Assembly (NCBI GenBank): GCA_012728855.1
Contig: JAAYEH010000495.1
Span: forward strand, 1 to 64,000
DNA from: Rhodopirellula sp.
GTDB taxonomy: Bacteria; Planctomycetota; Planctomycetia; Pirellulales; Thermoguttaceae
Length of the DNA stretch: 64,000 nt
Reading direction: 5' to 3'
The notes beneath the pieces are model-generated. The model saw nothing but the letters and a program-made list of their open reading frames with translations, made no database searches and was not told the DNA's origin. This document shows, one piece after another, positions 1-8,584 of the stretch (within the stretch, counting starts at the first letter, position 1; each line of letters begins with the position of its first letter). The translations under genes were made by a program, and so were the position numbers.

Positions 1-64
1 CAGCCTGTTCACGGTTTCGCGCCTCGCTCTGCCGGAGTCGTTCTTCGAGTTCGGGAATCGTCAT
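1..64 (-). CDS. Partial hypothetical protein, N-terminal 21 residues
   Basis: An ATG at 64-62 on the minus strand opens a frame that runs off the left edge. The visible residues are rich in Glu, Arg and Gln (it starts MTIPELEERLRQSEARN), as expected for an amphipathic helix or coiled coil. There is no convincing ribosome binding site just upstream. The product cannot be named from so little sequence; N-termini of some transposases and many coiled-coil proteins look like this. Confidence 0.35.
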   Translation of the reverse strand, partial: MTIPELEERLRQSEARNREQA

Positions 65-441
65 ACCGGAAAAGCTATCCGATTCCCGATTTGCCGCAAA
101 GACCAGTTTTCAAAATGGACGGATACGCCGAGGAGGCACTTGCCGAGATACCGACCTCGCCGGACCCTTCCTCGCCGTCGGCGAGCCCCACGAAACGCTC
201 GCCAAAATGACGCAAGTAGGTAAGCTGTCCCTGGAATTGTCCCTGCACTTCATGTCGTGCGGGTTCAATGCGTCGAACCAGTGTTCGATTCCGGTGATCA
301 TCAGGGAATCATCCGGGAGATCGATAATCGAACCGGGAGAGACATGCCAATCTGGCTATGCACTCCTCCACATTTGTCAGAATCCAAGGCTTCTTCAACG
401 TAGACGCCCCCTCGCACGCATCATAAGCTGCCCCATCCTGA
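65..441. other. Intergenic stretch, no clear gene
   Basis: This 377-bp stretch lies between the partial frame at the left edge and the DUF2075 gene. The only minus-strand frame of note is 63 codons long (301-110). Its N-terminal half looks protein-like, with Trp, His and Cys, but the second half is low-complexity Arg/Pro/Ser. It has no ribosome binding site and no family I recognise. It may be the remains of a gene or simply non-coding. Confidence 0.3.
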
Positions 442-2544
442 TCAGATCAATGGCAGGCCCTGCTCTTGCAGGAACGCCGCTGTCGCGTCGAAGGAACGCG
501 GATCACGCGTTGGATCGTTAGGATCACCTTTGGGTATCCAGATCACCATGCCCCGGCGCGCTCGCGTTAGGAGCACGCGATACTTGTTCGCAACGTAAAC
601 TGCCATATTCGGCTGACTGATGCGCTGCCAGCGAGTTCCACGGAACTTCTGAAACCTCCAGCGGCCCGTATCAGGGCAAATCACAAAATCCCCACCCCAG
701 CACACACCCACCCAATCGAGTTCCAGGCCCTGGCATTCAAATTCTGTGGCGGCAACTTCCAGCATCGAGGAAGACCGGCAGTCGTTCATCGCGGCCAGGA
801 ACCATTCGACGAAGGGGTATCCCTTGCGGAAAGCCGAAGACACTTCAAGTCCATGCGCGCGCAGACGTAGGGCGCCTGAACTTGCCAAGAGACCGCACCG
901 CTGCGATCCGTCGGCACGCGACCGCAGCCACTGCCGTGCCGCATCAATATTCCGAGTAAGGACAACAGGGAACTCCCCGGTCAGGATGTCCGACTGCTTG
1001 TCATCCATCCCACTCCGCGTGATGATCGCGTTCACCCATTCGCCGATTCGCCGCGCACGTGGGCTGCGGACGCTCACGTCCAGGTGAAGACAGTCCGATT
1101 CAACAATGGTCAGGTGCCCGCCCGGCTGGTCGTCGAAGAGCCGGTGCCCGGCGACGGATCCACCGCCCCGAAGCGCGTCGGGCGAAGCGAAAACTCGCCA
1201 AGGCGTTTTACGTCCGTTAAGCGCGCGCCCCCACTCGGCGAGGCCAGCCTCGCCCTGGTGGATTTCTTGTCCTCCCCCGACCAGCGCGATCACAGTACAC
1301 CAATCCGGCGCTCGCTCCATGATATCCAAGACCAATTGGGGCTCAGACTTCGACAGGCCATGTTTCTTTTTGACGGCGGCGGCATTCCAAGCGCGCTGCG
1401 CTTCGTCGAACACAATCGCGTGCTCGTACGGCGGATCGCTCGGCCTCTTGACCGCGTAATTTGTCAGAAATCCATGCACGTTGCCGACAAAGGTGGAAAC
1501 GGTGCGTTGCGCCTGATTTCGCGGCATTCCCGACCGTCGCCGGTCGCGAACGAGTGCCTCCCGAATGATCTTGACAAGCGGGCCATTGCCAGAAAGGAAT
1601 ACGGCTGCGGGGCGGTCCTGATTGCGAATGCGCGGATCATGGACCGCGTTCAGGCCGGTCAGGGTCTTTCCAGCACCCGGGATCCCGGTTACAAAACAGA
1701 TGGTGCGGGCCTTCGTGCCTTGCGAGAAGTCGATGGCTTCACGAATTGCTGAGGAAGTAACGTCCAAATTGTGCGCGAACGCGTGCGAAATGTCTGCCAC
1801 ATGATGACCGGAAAACAGACGTTCTGCCGCGTCGATAATGCTGGGGCAGGGGCGGTATGCTGCACTTGCCCAAGCGTCTGCATTGATCGGGGCATCCAGT
1901 GATTTATGAAAATATTGATACGATGAGGTAATGCAGCTCGCGAGGGAGTGCCCTCCGTTCCCACCTGTCCCCTGCAAGGGCACAACGAGGTTAGCAGTCA
2001 TAAGTGTATCCAGGAGGGAGGGTGAGGATTCGCCTGCTGCCTCGGTCGCTACAAGGATGGGCAGAATGGTCCGATCGTGGCTGGCGAGATGAAAATCGCG
2101 GAGGTCCAATGCGTAGCTGACGACTTGCCACTCGTCCTCGCCTGAGTAGTGAGTGGCCCCGACCTTGAACTCAATTACGAAAATGAGATCATCTGCAAGC
2201 AGGATGGCGTCTGGACGTTTCCCTCGCCTTGGTATTTCATACTCAAGCAAGAGCCACCATTTTCGACTAGCGGGCGCAGTTGCTGTCAGCCGGCCGGCCA
2301 ATCGCTGCAATAACTCAAGCTCCCTCTGCCATGCCTCCGTCTGCTTTGTGTGATGCGTGGCGAAGCCTGCGGCCGCAGCCGCTGCAATCAGCGAACCAAG
2401 CTTCTCGCACGCGCTAGTGCTATCGAACTCTTCAAGACGACAACGGTACGCGAAACTCACAACAGCAAACTCCACAGAAATGACTTGGGCAACTGTGACG
2501 AATACCCTTGGGTTCTCACCCGTTATCCACTCGTGACCCCGCAT
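442..2544 (-). CDS. DUF2075 family P-loop ATPase (Schlafen/helicase-like)
   Basis: This is a 700-residue protein with a Walker A motif GIPGAGKT near residue 288 and a Walker B motif IVFDEAQRAW near residue 380. The arrangement matches DUF2075, a P-loop domain related to superfamily 1 helicases and prokaryotic Schlafen-type ATPases. The first ~270 residues resemble the N-terminal nuclease-like region often found in this family (DAILLADDLIFVIEFKVG, an E-x-K pattern typical of PD-(D/E)xK folds). The C-terminal third keeps helicase-like features (FECQGLELDWVGVCWGGDF; NKYRVLLTRARRGMVIWIP). The start at 2544 has no good ribosome binding site. Its neighbours are a helicase and a phosphorothioation-associated protein, so a role in defence is plausible but inferred. 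Confidence 0.8.
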   Translation of the reverse strand: MRGHEWITGENPRVFVTVAQVISVEFAVVSFAYRCRLEEFDSTSACEKLGSLIAAAAAAGFATHHTKQTEAWQRELELLQRLAGRLTATAPASRKWWLLLEYEIPRRGKRPDAILLADDLIFVIEFKVGATHYSGEDEWQVVSYALDLRDFHLASHDRTILPILVATEAAGESSPSLLDTLMTANLVVPLQGTGGNGGHSLASCITSSYQYFHKSLDAPINADAWASAAYRPCPSIIDAAERLFSGHHVADISHAFAHNLDVTSSAIREAIDFSQGTKARTICFVTGIPGAGKTLTGLNAVHDPRIRNQDRPAAVFLSGNGPLVKIIREALVRDRRRSGMPRNQAQRTVSTFVGNVHGFLTNYAVKRPSDPPYEHAIVFDEAQRAWNAAAVKKKHGLSKSEPQLVLDIMERAPDWCTVIALVGGGQEIHQGEAGLAEWGRALNGRKTPWRVFASPDALRGGGSVAGHRLFDDQPGGHLTIVESDCLHLDVSVRSPRARRIGEWVNAIITRSGMDDKQSDILTGEFPVVLTRNIDAARQWLRSRADGSQRCGLLASSGALRLRAHGLEVSSAFRKGYPFVEWFLAAMNDCRSSSMLEVAATEFECQGLELDWVGVCWGGDFVICPDTGRWRFQKFRGTRWQRISQPNMAVYVANKYRVLLTRARRGMVIWIPKGDPNDPTRDPRSFDATAAFLQEQGLPLI

Positions 2545-2996
2545 AAGCGGCTAGTTGATCGACTCAAAAAATCAGATCATACATTACTGCCGAACGAGTG
2601 CCAAGCAGCGTATTCTACAGCGTACCGTCGCTCCCCACCTCGCTTCGTGCTAATATATTGATTGACAGCAGCCGTCCAAGCGGCGGGCTCTGGGTCCGCA
2701 TACGCATCGCGGTCGCAACTCTATTCTCAACTGCGCGGACGGTGACGGCAACAAGTGGTTCTTTCAGGCACAAACGCAGGTACAAGCGGGGGTCGGGGCT
2801 CATTTCACCGATTCGGCTGTACAAATGCTCGAACTCATCATGTCAGCGAGGGCTTTTGCGAGGAGGTGAGGTCCGGTGACACCGGGCCTGTCGCTCGGCA
2901 CACGTTTCAAGCGGCAGCCGTTGTAGCATCCGAAGAACAGACGTGGCACTTTCGCCGGCCATGCTCCACAAGCCAAAGCCGCCTTCGCCCTGGCAC
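2545..2996. other. Intergenic region with a possible gene remnant
   Basis: These 452 bp separate the HIT gene stop from the DUF2075 gene start. On the minus strand a frame of about 75 codons ending at 2615 reads as plausible protein in its first half (LYSRIGEMSPDPRLYLRLCL), with no obvious start or ribosome binding site. It could be a decayed gene. I see no RNA gene, repeat or strong terminator here. Confidence 0.3.
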
Positions 2997-3392
2997 TTAC
3001 GCGAACGGATACTTTCCTCTTCCGGGAATAACATTCCTGACACCGCCTGTCGGATCCGGGAGATCGCCCAAATACCGCGGAATCAGATGGACGTGGACAT
3101 GCAGAATCGTCTGCCCGGCCATCGCTCCAACGTTGACTCCGATGTTATACCCATCCACTCGGAACTCCCAATCCAGCCGGCGGCGCTGTGAAATCAGCAA
3201 GTTCCAAATTGCGGTCACCTCCTCAGCGTCCAATCCGAAGAAGTCCGAGACATGCCGGCGCGCGATGATGAGCGTGTGCCCTGGACTCACCGGATAGCGG
3301 TCCGCAATCGCCACCGCAAGCCGATTCTCCTGCAGAATCCGCTCCGGCGGCAGTCGGCAGAAGGGACATTCAGGATCAGCCGATTCGTTCAT
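2997..3392 (-). CDS. HIT family hydrolase (histidine triad)
   Basis: The protein has 131 residues and carries the histidine triad HVHVHLIPRY near residues 95-104, which binds the phosphate of nucleotide conjugates. The CPFC motif at residues 10-13 is typical of bacterial HIT proteins of the HinT/Ap4A-hydrolase-like group. A longer frame is open upstream, but the start MNESADPECPFC at 3392 fits the family and overlaps the end of the helicase gene by 17 bp, so the two are probably co-transcribed and translationally coupled. The substrate is likely a nucleoside phosphoramidate or dinucleoside polyphosphate. Its place behind a restriction-like helicase is unusual and may be incidental. Confidence 0.9.
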   Translation of the reverse strand: MNESADPECPFCRLPPERILQENRLAVAIADRYPVSPGHTLIIARRHVSDFFGLDAEEVTAIWNLLISQRRRLDWEFRVDGYNIGVNVGAMAGQTILHVHVHLIPRYLGDLPDPTGGVRNVIPGRGKYPFA

Positions 3393-5637
3393 AGTACCTC
3401 GCGATGCTCTCGTTACAGACTTGCCGCAGTTCCTGAAGGTCGTCCGGCCGGAGCTGCCGCCAGAGGTCGGGATGGAAACGGACGTAAGCCAGATCGCGGT
3501 CATACTTCAAGTACTTCCGCCGCTCGAATTTCTCAAACGGCATTCCGAGCATGATCCCCTGCACGTCAGACGGTTCCATGCTTTCGACCCTCGCCATCCG
3601 GTTTCGCAACGACTCCACGGGCAGGCCCTGCTCTCGCCGTGCGTTGTAGAACTGCCGGAAGTTCGCCACGGCATCGGCCAGCTTCGCCCGGCCGCGGTCG
3701 TCCGCCGCGTCGAGGATCGCCAGGAGCAGGACGGGCTTATAAGAAGCCGACATGTCCCTGGCGGCGATATACTTCAGGAAGAGGTCGCGGATATTGTGCT
3801 CGCCGACTTCGGGCAGGTCCAGCGCGGCGCGGACCTCAGGGATCCGATCGCGACTGAAGTAGCAGTAGGTACGGTCGCCCAGCGTAAGCGTGTGGTCGGG
3901 CGCTACCTGGCCGCGTTCGACCGCACGGCGGACCAGCCCCTCCGAGGCCGCCAGCTCGACCTCCAGTTGGGCGACCGTGAGCATGCCCGCGACCGCATCT
4001 TGCCAGTCGAACAGGTCGATCTCGCGGTAGTCCTTCACCCAAAGCCCGATCTCGACGATCGCATTGGGTTTCTCCCCGCGCGCCATCGCTTCCTCCTCGG
4101 CGCGCCGTTGATCCTCCGGTGCCAAGACGAATCCGCCGGGGCGGTACTGAGTCTGGCCGGCGATGCGGTGCAGGCTGAGCGACTGGTTGTAGCGGGTGGC
4201 GTTGTCGACGAAGTCGAAGACCAGCAGCGACTCCTTGCCGGGAGCCTTGCGGGTGCCGCGGCCGAGTTGCTGGAGGTAGACGACCTTGGAGAGCGTCGGC
4301 CGGGCCATGAGGAGGACTTCGACGTCGGGGCAGTCCCAGCCTTCGTTGAGGATGTCGCACGCGCAGAGCACCCGCAGCCGGCCCGCGTGGAAAGCGGCCA
4401 GGTGCTCTTCGCGCTCGCCCTGCGGCATGCGGCCGGAGACGGACTGCGCGGGCACGCCCGCCTCGCGAAGGCGCTCGGCGAGCGATTCGCCGTGCCGTAC
4501 GTTGACACAGAAGACGACCGCCTTGCGGCCGCGGACGTGCTGGAGATACGTGTCGACGATCAGCCGGTCGCGAGGTGGGATGAGGATCTTTTCCTCCAGC
4601 TCGCGGCGGTTGTACTGCACCTGGTTGAAGCGGACGCGGCTCAGGTCGACGTTGGTCTCCACGCGGACGCAGCGGATAGGAACAAGCTCGCCTAGTTCGA
4701 TGGCTTCCCGGAGGCTAAGCCGGTGGGCCGACTCGCGGAAGAGGTCGAGGATCGACTGGCCGTCGGCGCGGTCGGGCGTGGCGGTGAGGCCGAGGACGAA
4801 TTTCGCGCGGAAATAACCCAGTAACGACCGGTAGACCCGCGCGGCGGCGTGGTGCGCCTCGTCGATCACCAGGTAATCGAACTCCGTCGGCAGGAACTCG
4901 CTCAGACGCGCCGAGACGGCCTGCACCGAGCCAACCACGTTGTAGGCATCCGGGTCGCGGGACCCGCCCATGAAGAGACCGACGGAGGCTTCCGGCCACA
5001 GTTCGCCAAAGCGCTGGAAAGCCTGCTGGACCAGCGGACGGGTGTGGGCGAGGAAGAGCGTTCGGCCGCCGAGCCGTTTGGCGTCGGCAATGGCGACGAT
5101 CGTCTTGCCGGTCCCTTGGGCGTGGGTTAAGAGGGCAATCGTCTTGTGGTCCGCCCGCATGGCCGCCAGCACCGCCAGCGCCTCTTCCTGGTGCGGGCGG
5201 AGTTCCAGATCGACCAGTTCGCCAAGCTGCTGCGGCAGGAAGTCGTCGAACGAGAAGAAGCCTGAGATCCGTTCCAGGAACAGCGCCAGCTCTTCCTTCA
5301 CCCGCTCCGGATCCTGTTGGAGTTGCCGATCAGTCCAGCGGAAGATCCGCCAGCCCTGGTGGACGAGGCTATTCTGGCGCAGCAGGTCGTCTTCGAACTT
5401 CTCGACCGAGACTGCCCCGGGCATGTGCCAGGTGAGGCCGTCGATCTCGAAGGCAACTCGCTCCTCCGCGGTCCGCAGGGCATAGTCGATGAACCGTCCG
5501 CCACCGTAGATGTCCTCGGCGGGGTAGTCGTGCGTGAGTTTCTGCACCTGCTCCAAGCCGAAGACCTGGGCGAAGATGTCGACGAAGATGTCCTCCGGGC
5601 CGCTGGAGAAGCCCTGGCGATCGGTGGCGGTGGACAT
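3376..5637 (-). CDS. SF2 DEAH-box helicase with N-terminal DUF559/Vsr-like nuclease domain
   Basis: With the start at 5637 (MSTATDRQGF) the protein has 753 residues; the ~80 residues open upstream are Pro/Ser-rich and not coding. Residues ~10-120 resemble DUF559/Vsr-type nucleases (FIDYAL, then VAFEIDGLTWH, then QGWRIFRWTDRQL). Next comes a superfamily 2 helicase core: AQGTGKT (near residue 175), VIDEAHHAA (near 255), LTATPDRADG, and motif VI QQLGRGTRKAPGK. The last ~140 residues (MSASYKPVLLLAILD onwards) are a separate C-terminal domain seen in restriction-type helicases and HNH-type proteins. The domain order fits a DNA restriction/defence helicase. It is divergent from the phosphorothioation-associated protein and overlaps the HIT gene. 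Confidence 0.85.
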   Translation of the reverse strand: MSTATDRQGFSSGPEDIFVDIFAQVFGLEQVQKLTHDYPAEDIYGGGRFIDYALRTAEERVAFEIDGLTWHMPGAVSVEKFEDDLLRQNSLVHQGWRIFRWTDRQLQQDPERVKEELALFLERISGFFSFDDFLPQQLGELVDLELRPHQEEALAVLAAMRADHKTIALLTHAQGTGKTIVAIADAKRLGGRTLFLAHTRPLVQQAFQRFGELWPEASVGLFMGGSRDPDAYNVVGSVQAVSARLSEFLPTEFDYLVIDEAHHAAARVYRSLLGYFRAKFVLGLTATPDRADGQSILDLFRESAHRLSLREAIELGELVPIRCVRVETNVDLSRVRFNQVQYNRRELEEKILIPPRDRLIVDTYLQHVRGRKAVVFCVNVRHGESLAERLREAGVPAQSVSGRMPQGEREEHLAAFHAGRLRVLCACDILNEGWDCPDVEVLLMARPTLSKVVYLQQLGRGTRKAPGKESLLVFDFVDNATRYNQSLSLHRIAGQTQYRPGGFVLAPEDQRRAEEEAMARGEKPNAIVEIGLWVKDYREIDLFDWQDAVAGMLTVAQLEVELAASEGLVRRAVERGQVAPDHTLTLGDRTYCYFSRDRIPEVRAALDLPEVGEHNIRDLFLKYIAARDMSASYKPVLLLAILDAADDRGRAKLADAVANFRQFYNARREQGLPVESLRNRMARVESMEPSDVQGIMLGMPFEKFERRKYLKYDRDLAYVRFHPDLWRQLRPDDLQELRQVCNESIARYYERIG

Positions 5638-5741
5638 GGGGGAGGGCGACGGGGAATGAAGTGTTGGAGTGTTGGAGTGATGGGGTTCGGACAGGGGCAG
5701 TTTAGCGGCTGGGAGAGGGGGAGGGAAGTGGACGGGCGACG

Positions 5742-6632
5742 GTGGCAGATGCAACACTAGCAGGCACGGTCCCTCGTGCCGTCCGCGGAATTGGTCGGGA
5801 TGAAGCCGACGAATACGCCGACTACGACGCCGTGGCCTCCAAGTTCGGCTCGGCCCGTCGGGCCTTCGCACTGATCCGGCGGGTGACCCGATTACCGCAT
5901 TGGGCCGAGATCCGCGGGCAGCGGGCCAGCGATCTGTTGGTGTACTTCGCGCTGTCCCGGTTTCGCAAGCGTCCGCCGCTCAAGAAGTTGCCGGCGACGC
6001 TGCGGCGCGACATCAAAGAGTTCCTCGGCACCTACAAGCGGGCGTGCGAGCGGGCAGATGCGCTGCTGTTCCGTGCCGGCGAACCCGAAGCGATCGACGA
6101 GGCCTGCCGCCAATCAGCGATCGGCAAGCTCCTGCCCAATGCCCTCTACGTGCATCGGTCGGCCTTGGACCGGCTGGAGCCGATTCTGCGGGTGTACGAG
6201 GGCTGTGCCCGCGCCTATTTGGGCGAGGTGGATGAGGCGAACGTGATCAAGCTGCACCGGTTTTCGGGAAAAGTGTCGTACCTGGTCTATCCGGGTTTCG
6301 ACAGCGAGGCGCATCCGGCGCTGGCGCGGTCGTTGAAGTTGTCGTTGCGAACGCTTCAGCTCGACTGCTACGACTACGCGACCACCAGCAACCCGCCGAT
6401 CCTGCATCGGAAGGAAACGTTCTTGGCGGAGGATTATCCGGGGTACGCGATGTTTGCGGAGTTAACGCGGCAGGAGGAAGAGCGGGGATTATTGAAGGAG
6501 GCGTCGAGAATTGGGACGAGGGCGGGCTGGGAGGAGAGATTGCGCGAGGCGGGGGTGAGGATTGAAGGGCATGAGTTGGTCGAGAGTTCAGAGTTGATCG
6601 TTGAGAGCCGGAGAGAGGGCAGTGGTCGGTAG
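5742..6632 (+). CDS. C-terminal-half homologue of DNA phosphorothioation-associated putative methyltransferase
   Basis: The 296-residue product carries a run of motifs that I recognise from the C-terminal half of the DNA phosphorothioation-associated putative methyltransferase family (TIGR04096): LLVYFALSRFRKRPPLKKLP, IGKLLPNALYVHRSAL, LRVYEGCARA, KVSYLVYPGFD and NPPILHRKE. The SAM-binding N-terminal half normally present is absent. A GTG start at 5742 follows a purine-rich stretch. The last ~20 residues are encoded by short tandem repeats and are probably not functional. The gene is divergent from the DUF559-helicase gene, about 100 bp apart. No dnd sulfur-modification genes are visible. It could be a stand-alone domain protein or a truncated remnant. 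Confidence 0.7.
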   Translation: MADATLAGTVPRAVRGIGRDEADEYADYDAVASKFGSARRAFALIRRVTRLPHWAEIRGQRASDLLVYFALSRFRKRPPLKKLPATLRRDIKEFLGTYKRACERADALLFRAGEPEAIDEACRQSAIGKLLPNALYVHRSALDRLEPILRVYEGCARAYLGEVDEANVIKLHRFSGKVSYLVYPGFDSEAHPALARSLKLSLRTLQLDCYDYATTSNPPILHRKETFLAEDYPGYAMFAELTRQEEERGLLKEASRIGTRAGWEERLREAGVRIEGHELVESSELIVESRREGSGR

Positions 6633-6870
6633 TCAGTGGTCAGTGGTCCAGGAAGGAAAAGGACCGGCAGTCCGCGACGAGAGGGCACTAGCCACCCACA
6701 GGAGCGGCATCATGGTTCCGCGTCACATATAGCCCGTATGACACGGACCTGAGCGGCCGTGATGCGGACAGCCTCACAAGGGATTCATGTGATTTCGAGT
6801 ATTTCGAGTATTACGACTGTTTCGACGATGTGCTAGAATGTCTTTGTTGCGAAACAGGAGGCAGAAAACC

Positions 6871-7404
6871 GTGACTACATCCATTCCGCCGAACTTTGAG
6901 ACGGTCGCGCCGACTGAGGCCGATGCGCTGCTTGCGCGCGAGTCGAGTCGCCGTCTGGCAGCCCATGACCTCGGTGAGCGAGCCAGTGTCCGCATCCAGT
7001 TGCTGGACGATGGCGAACAGACTGAAACCGTGGCCGTGCCGGCGACGGCATTGCGAGTGTTCCTGCAAGCGCTTACCGAGATGTCGCAGGGCAACGCGGT
7101 CACCCTGATTCCCAGTCACTGCGAACTCTCGACGCAGCAAGCCGCCGACCTGCTCCAGGTCTCGCGGCCCTACGTGGTCAAACTGCTGGACGAAGGGAGA
7201 ATCCCCTTCCGCACCGTGGGCAAGTACCGCCGCGTTCGCTTCGACGACCTGATGGCCTACAAGCGAAAAGACGACGAGGCCAGGGCCAAGGTTCTCGACC
7301 AACTCACCGCCGAAGCCCAGGAACTCGGGATGGGCTATTGCCCGACCCCGACGACCGGCATGTCCTGGCCGCCGCGATTCGCGCCGGTGCCGATACGATC
7401 GTGA
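6871..7404 (+). pseudogene. Excisionase-type HTH antitoxin, C-terminus altered by deletion
   Basis: The GTG at 6871 is preceded by AGGAGG at 6856-6861, which decides this start over the ATG at 6838. Residues ~75-130 contain a MerR/excisionase-like helix-turn-helix (LSTQQAADLLQVSRPYVVKL followed by GRIPFRTVGKYRRVRFDDL) typical of antitoxins paired with PIN toxins. The true family C-terminus seems to be near AQELGMGY. Beyond it the frame continues for about 22 residues out of frame over the PIN-coding remnant, because the normal stop has been lost at a junction near 7337. The antitoxin itself may still fold and autoregulate. Confidence 0.75.
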
Positions 7405-7649
7405 CTTGCAACCTCACTGATTTTCCTGCCGAAACGCTCGCCCGCTTCGATATCCATGCGCAGCATCCAGACGATTTTCTTCTGGGCCTTCTCGATCTGG
7501 ATCCCGGCGTGGTCTGCGCCGCCATCAAACGCCAGAGAGAGAATCTACGCAATCCGCCAAAGACGGCCGCGGAGTTACTTACCACTCTGGAAAACCAGGG
7601 ACTTCCGCAAGCGGTTGCATGCCTCCGCCACGTCGTCGACCAGCTATGA
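7338..7649 (+). pseudogene. C-terminal fragment of PIN-domain (VapC-like) toxin
   Basis: The frame reads PDPDDRHVLAAAIRAGADTIVT then NLTDFP, the second half of a PIN-domain RNase including the conserved D-x-D-D-R-H and N-x-x-DFP elements. The N-terminal half with the first catalytic Asp is missing, and the only possible initiation codon is a TTG. The fragment is joined almost directly to the end of the antitoxin frame, so an internal deletion of roughly half a toxin gene is the simplest explanation. The product should be inactive as an RNase. Confidence 0.8.
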
Positions 7650-7794
7650 AGGGGCGCGGGGCAAGAAAGGCACAACGCCAGCTTACGACCCGGAGTCTCG
7701 TCCGACCGAAATCCCAGAAAAGCCGACTTGTCGAAAAACTCCCTCGCCCCCCTCCCTGTCAACCTTCCCCTCATCCCTTCGCCCAAAAACTTGC

Positions 7795-7823
7795 TTGACA
7801 TGGCGCGCCGCATCGACCATACT
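7795..7823 (+). promoter_or_regulatory. Sigma70-like promoter
   Basis: TTGACA (7795-7800) and CATACT (7818-7823) are separated by exactly 17 bp. The -35 is a perfect consensus hexamer and the -10 differs from TATAAT at two positions. An inverted repeat CAAACG-ATCA-CGTTTG begins about 19 bp after the -10 and could be an operator. The nearest downstream gene on this strand starts 760 bp away. Confidence 0.5.
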
Positions 7824-8365
7824 CAGGCAGGAATAGTAGACAAACGATCACGTTTGTTGCCGGGGCCGGATTCCGCCGCTTTCGCGCCCGGCTCCGCTGC
7901 TCATTGACAATTTGGTAACCGTTCTAAAACTGCAAGTGCGGCAGCCCGGGAAAGGGGGCTGGCTCGGAGATTGCGGCTCGCGGTTCGGAGCCATCAGCAC
8001 GCGATGCTTCAACCTCGATCTTCCAAACTCCCGGCTCCCGGCTCCCTGCAACACACCCTGACAAAACCGGCACCTCCTCCCCCAAAAGCGCGTGGCGCCC
8101 ATGGCGCCTCGGATTTGAGAAATCGCCAACTTGGGCACCACACCCGCCGCTGCCAATCGTCGCACGCGCCCCGCCATCGTTCTTGACGACGGGCCGGCGG
8201 TGACTTCCGCGAGGTCACCGATCCTTTGCGACGGCCGCACTTGCACGGCGACGATGTCTTTCCAACGGCGATCTTTCCGTGCGACCCTTACCCCCCATGC
8301 GTGGATATTCAGCAGGAAGAGGTGAATATGGCCGTTGGCCCAAGACCATTCGCGACTCAACCCTC

Positions 8366-8410
8366 CCTGGGGAGTTTCCCCAGGCTACGGTGACAGAAGG
8401 CCTTCGGCCA
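8366..8410. repeat. Compound short palindromes
   Basis: CCTGGGGAGTTTCCCCAGG (8366-8384) is a stem-loop with 8-bp arms (CCTGGGGA/TTCCCCAGG type). Fifteen bases later come GAAGGCCTTC (8397-8406) and GGCCTTCGGCC (8400-8410). Two adjacent short hairpins of this kind look like a dispersed intergenic repeat unit, but only one copy is seen here. Confidence 0.5.
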
Positions 8411-8584
8411 AAGCATGGGGACGTGCTCCTGCTTCGGGAAGAAAACTCGACGCCCAACCCGCCTGCGAAAACGCGAGATTTTCACCTCCCCAAGCGGGAT
8501 CGACTGACCGCCTCATTGCCTCTTGCCGTCGCGGGAAGTAAAATGCGAGCTTTTCATCCGGCAGCCGCAATCCCGGTGGGAGCC

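Larger units (their letters stand above)
7650..8584. other. Long intergenic region with promoter-like and palindromic sequences
   Basis: This 935-bp stretch has no convincing gene. It holds a strong sigma70-like promoter (7795-7823), a small palindrome just downstream (CAAACG-N4-CGTTTG, 7842-7857), and a compound palindrome at about 8366-8410. A 170-codon minus-strand frame (8360-7848) has skewed composition and no family resemblance and was rejected. Possible uses are a small RNA or a long leader for the phosphofructokinase gene; neither is shown. Confidence 0.5.

Noticed and set aside
3421-4695. Plus-strand open frame of 424 codons
   Set aside because: It is antisense to the helicase gene, with Asp/Arg/Val-rich composition and no motif; high GC creates such frames.
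7848-8360. Minus-strand frame of 170 codons in the long intergenic region
   Set aside because: Odd composition (Ser, Arg, Pro), no ribosome binding site and no family resemblance.
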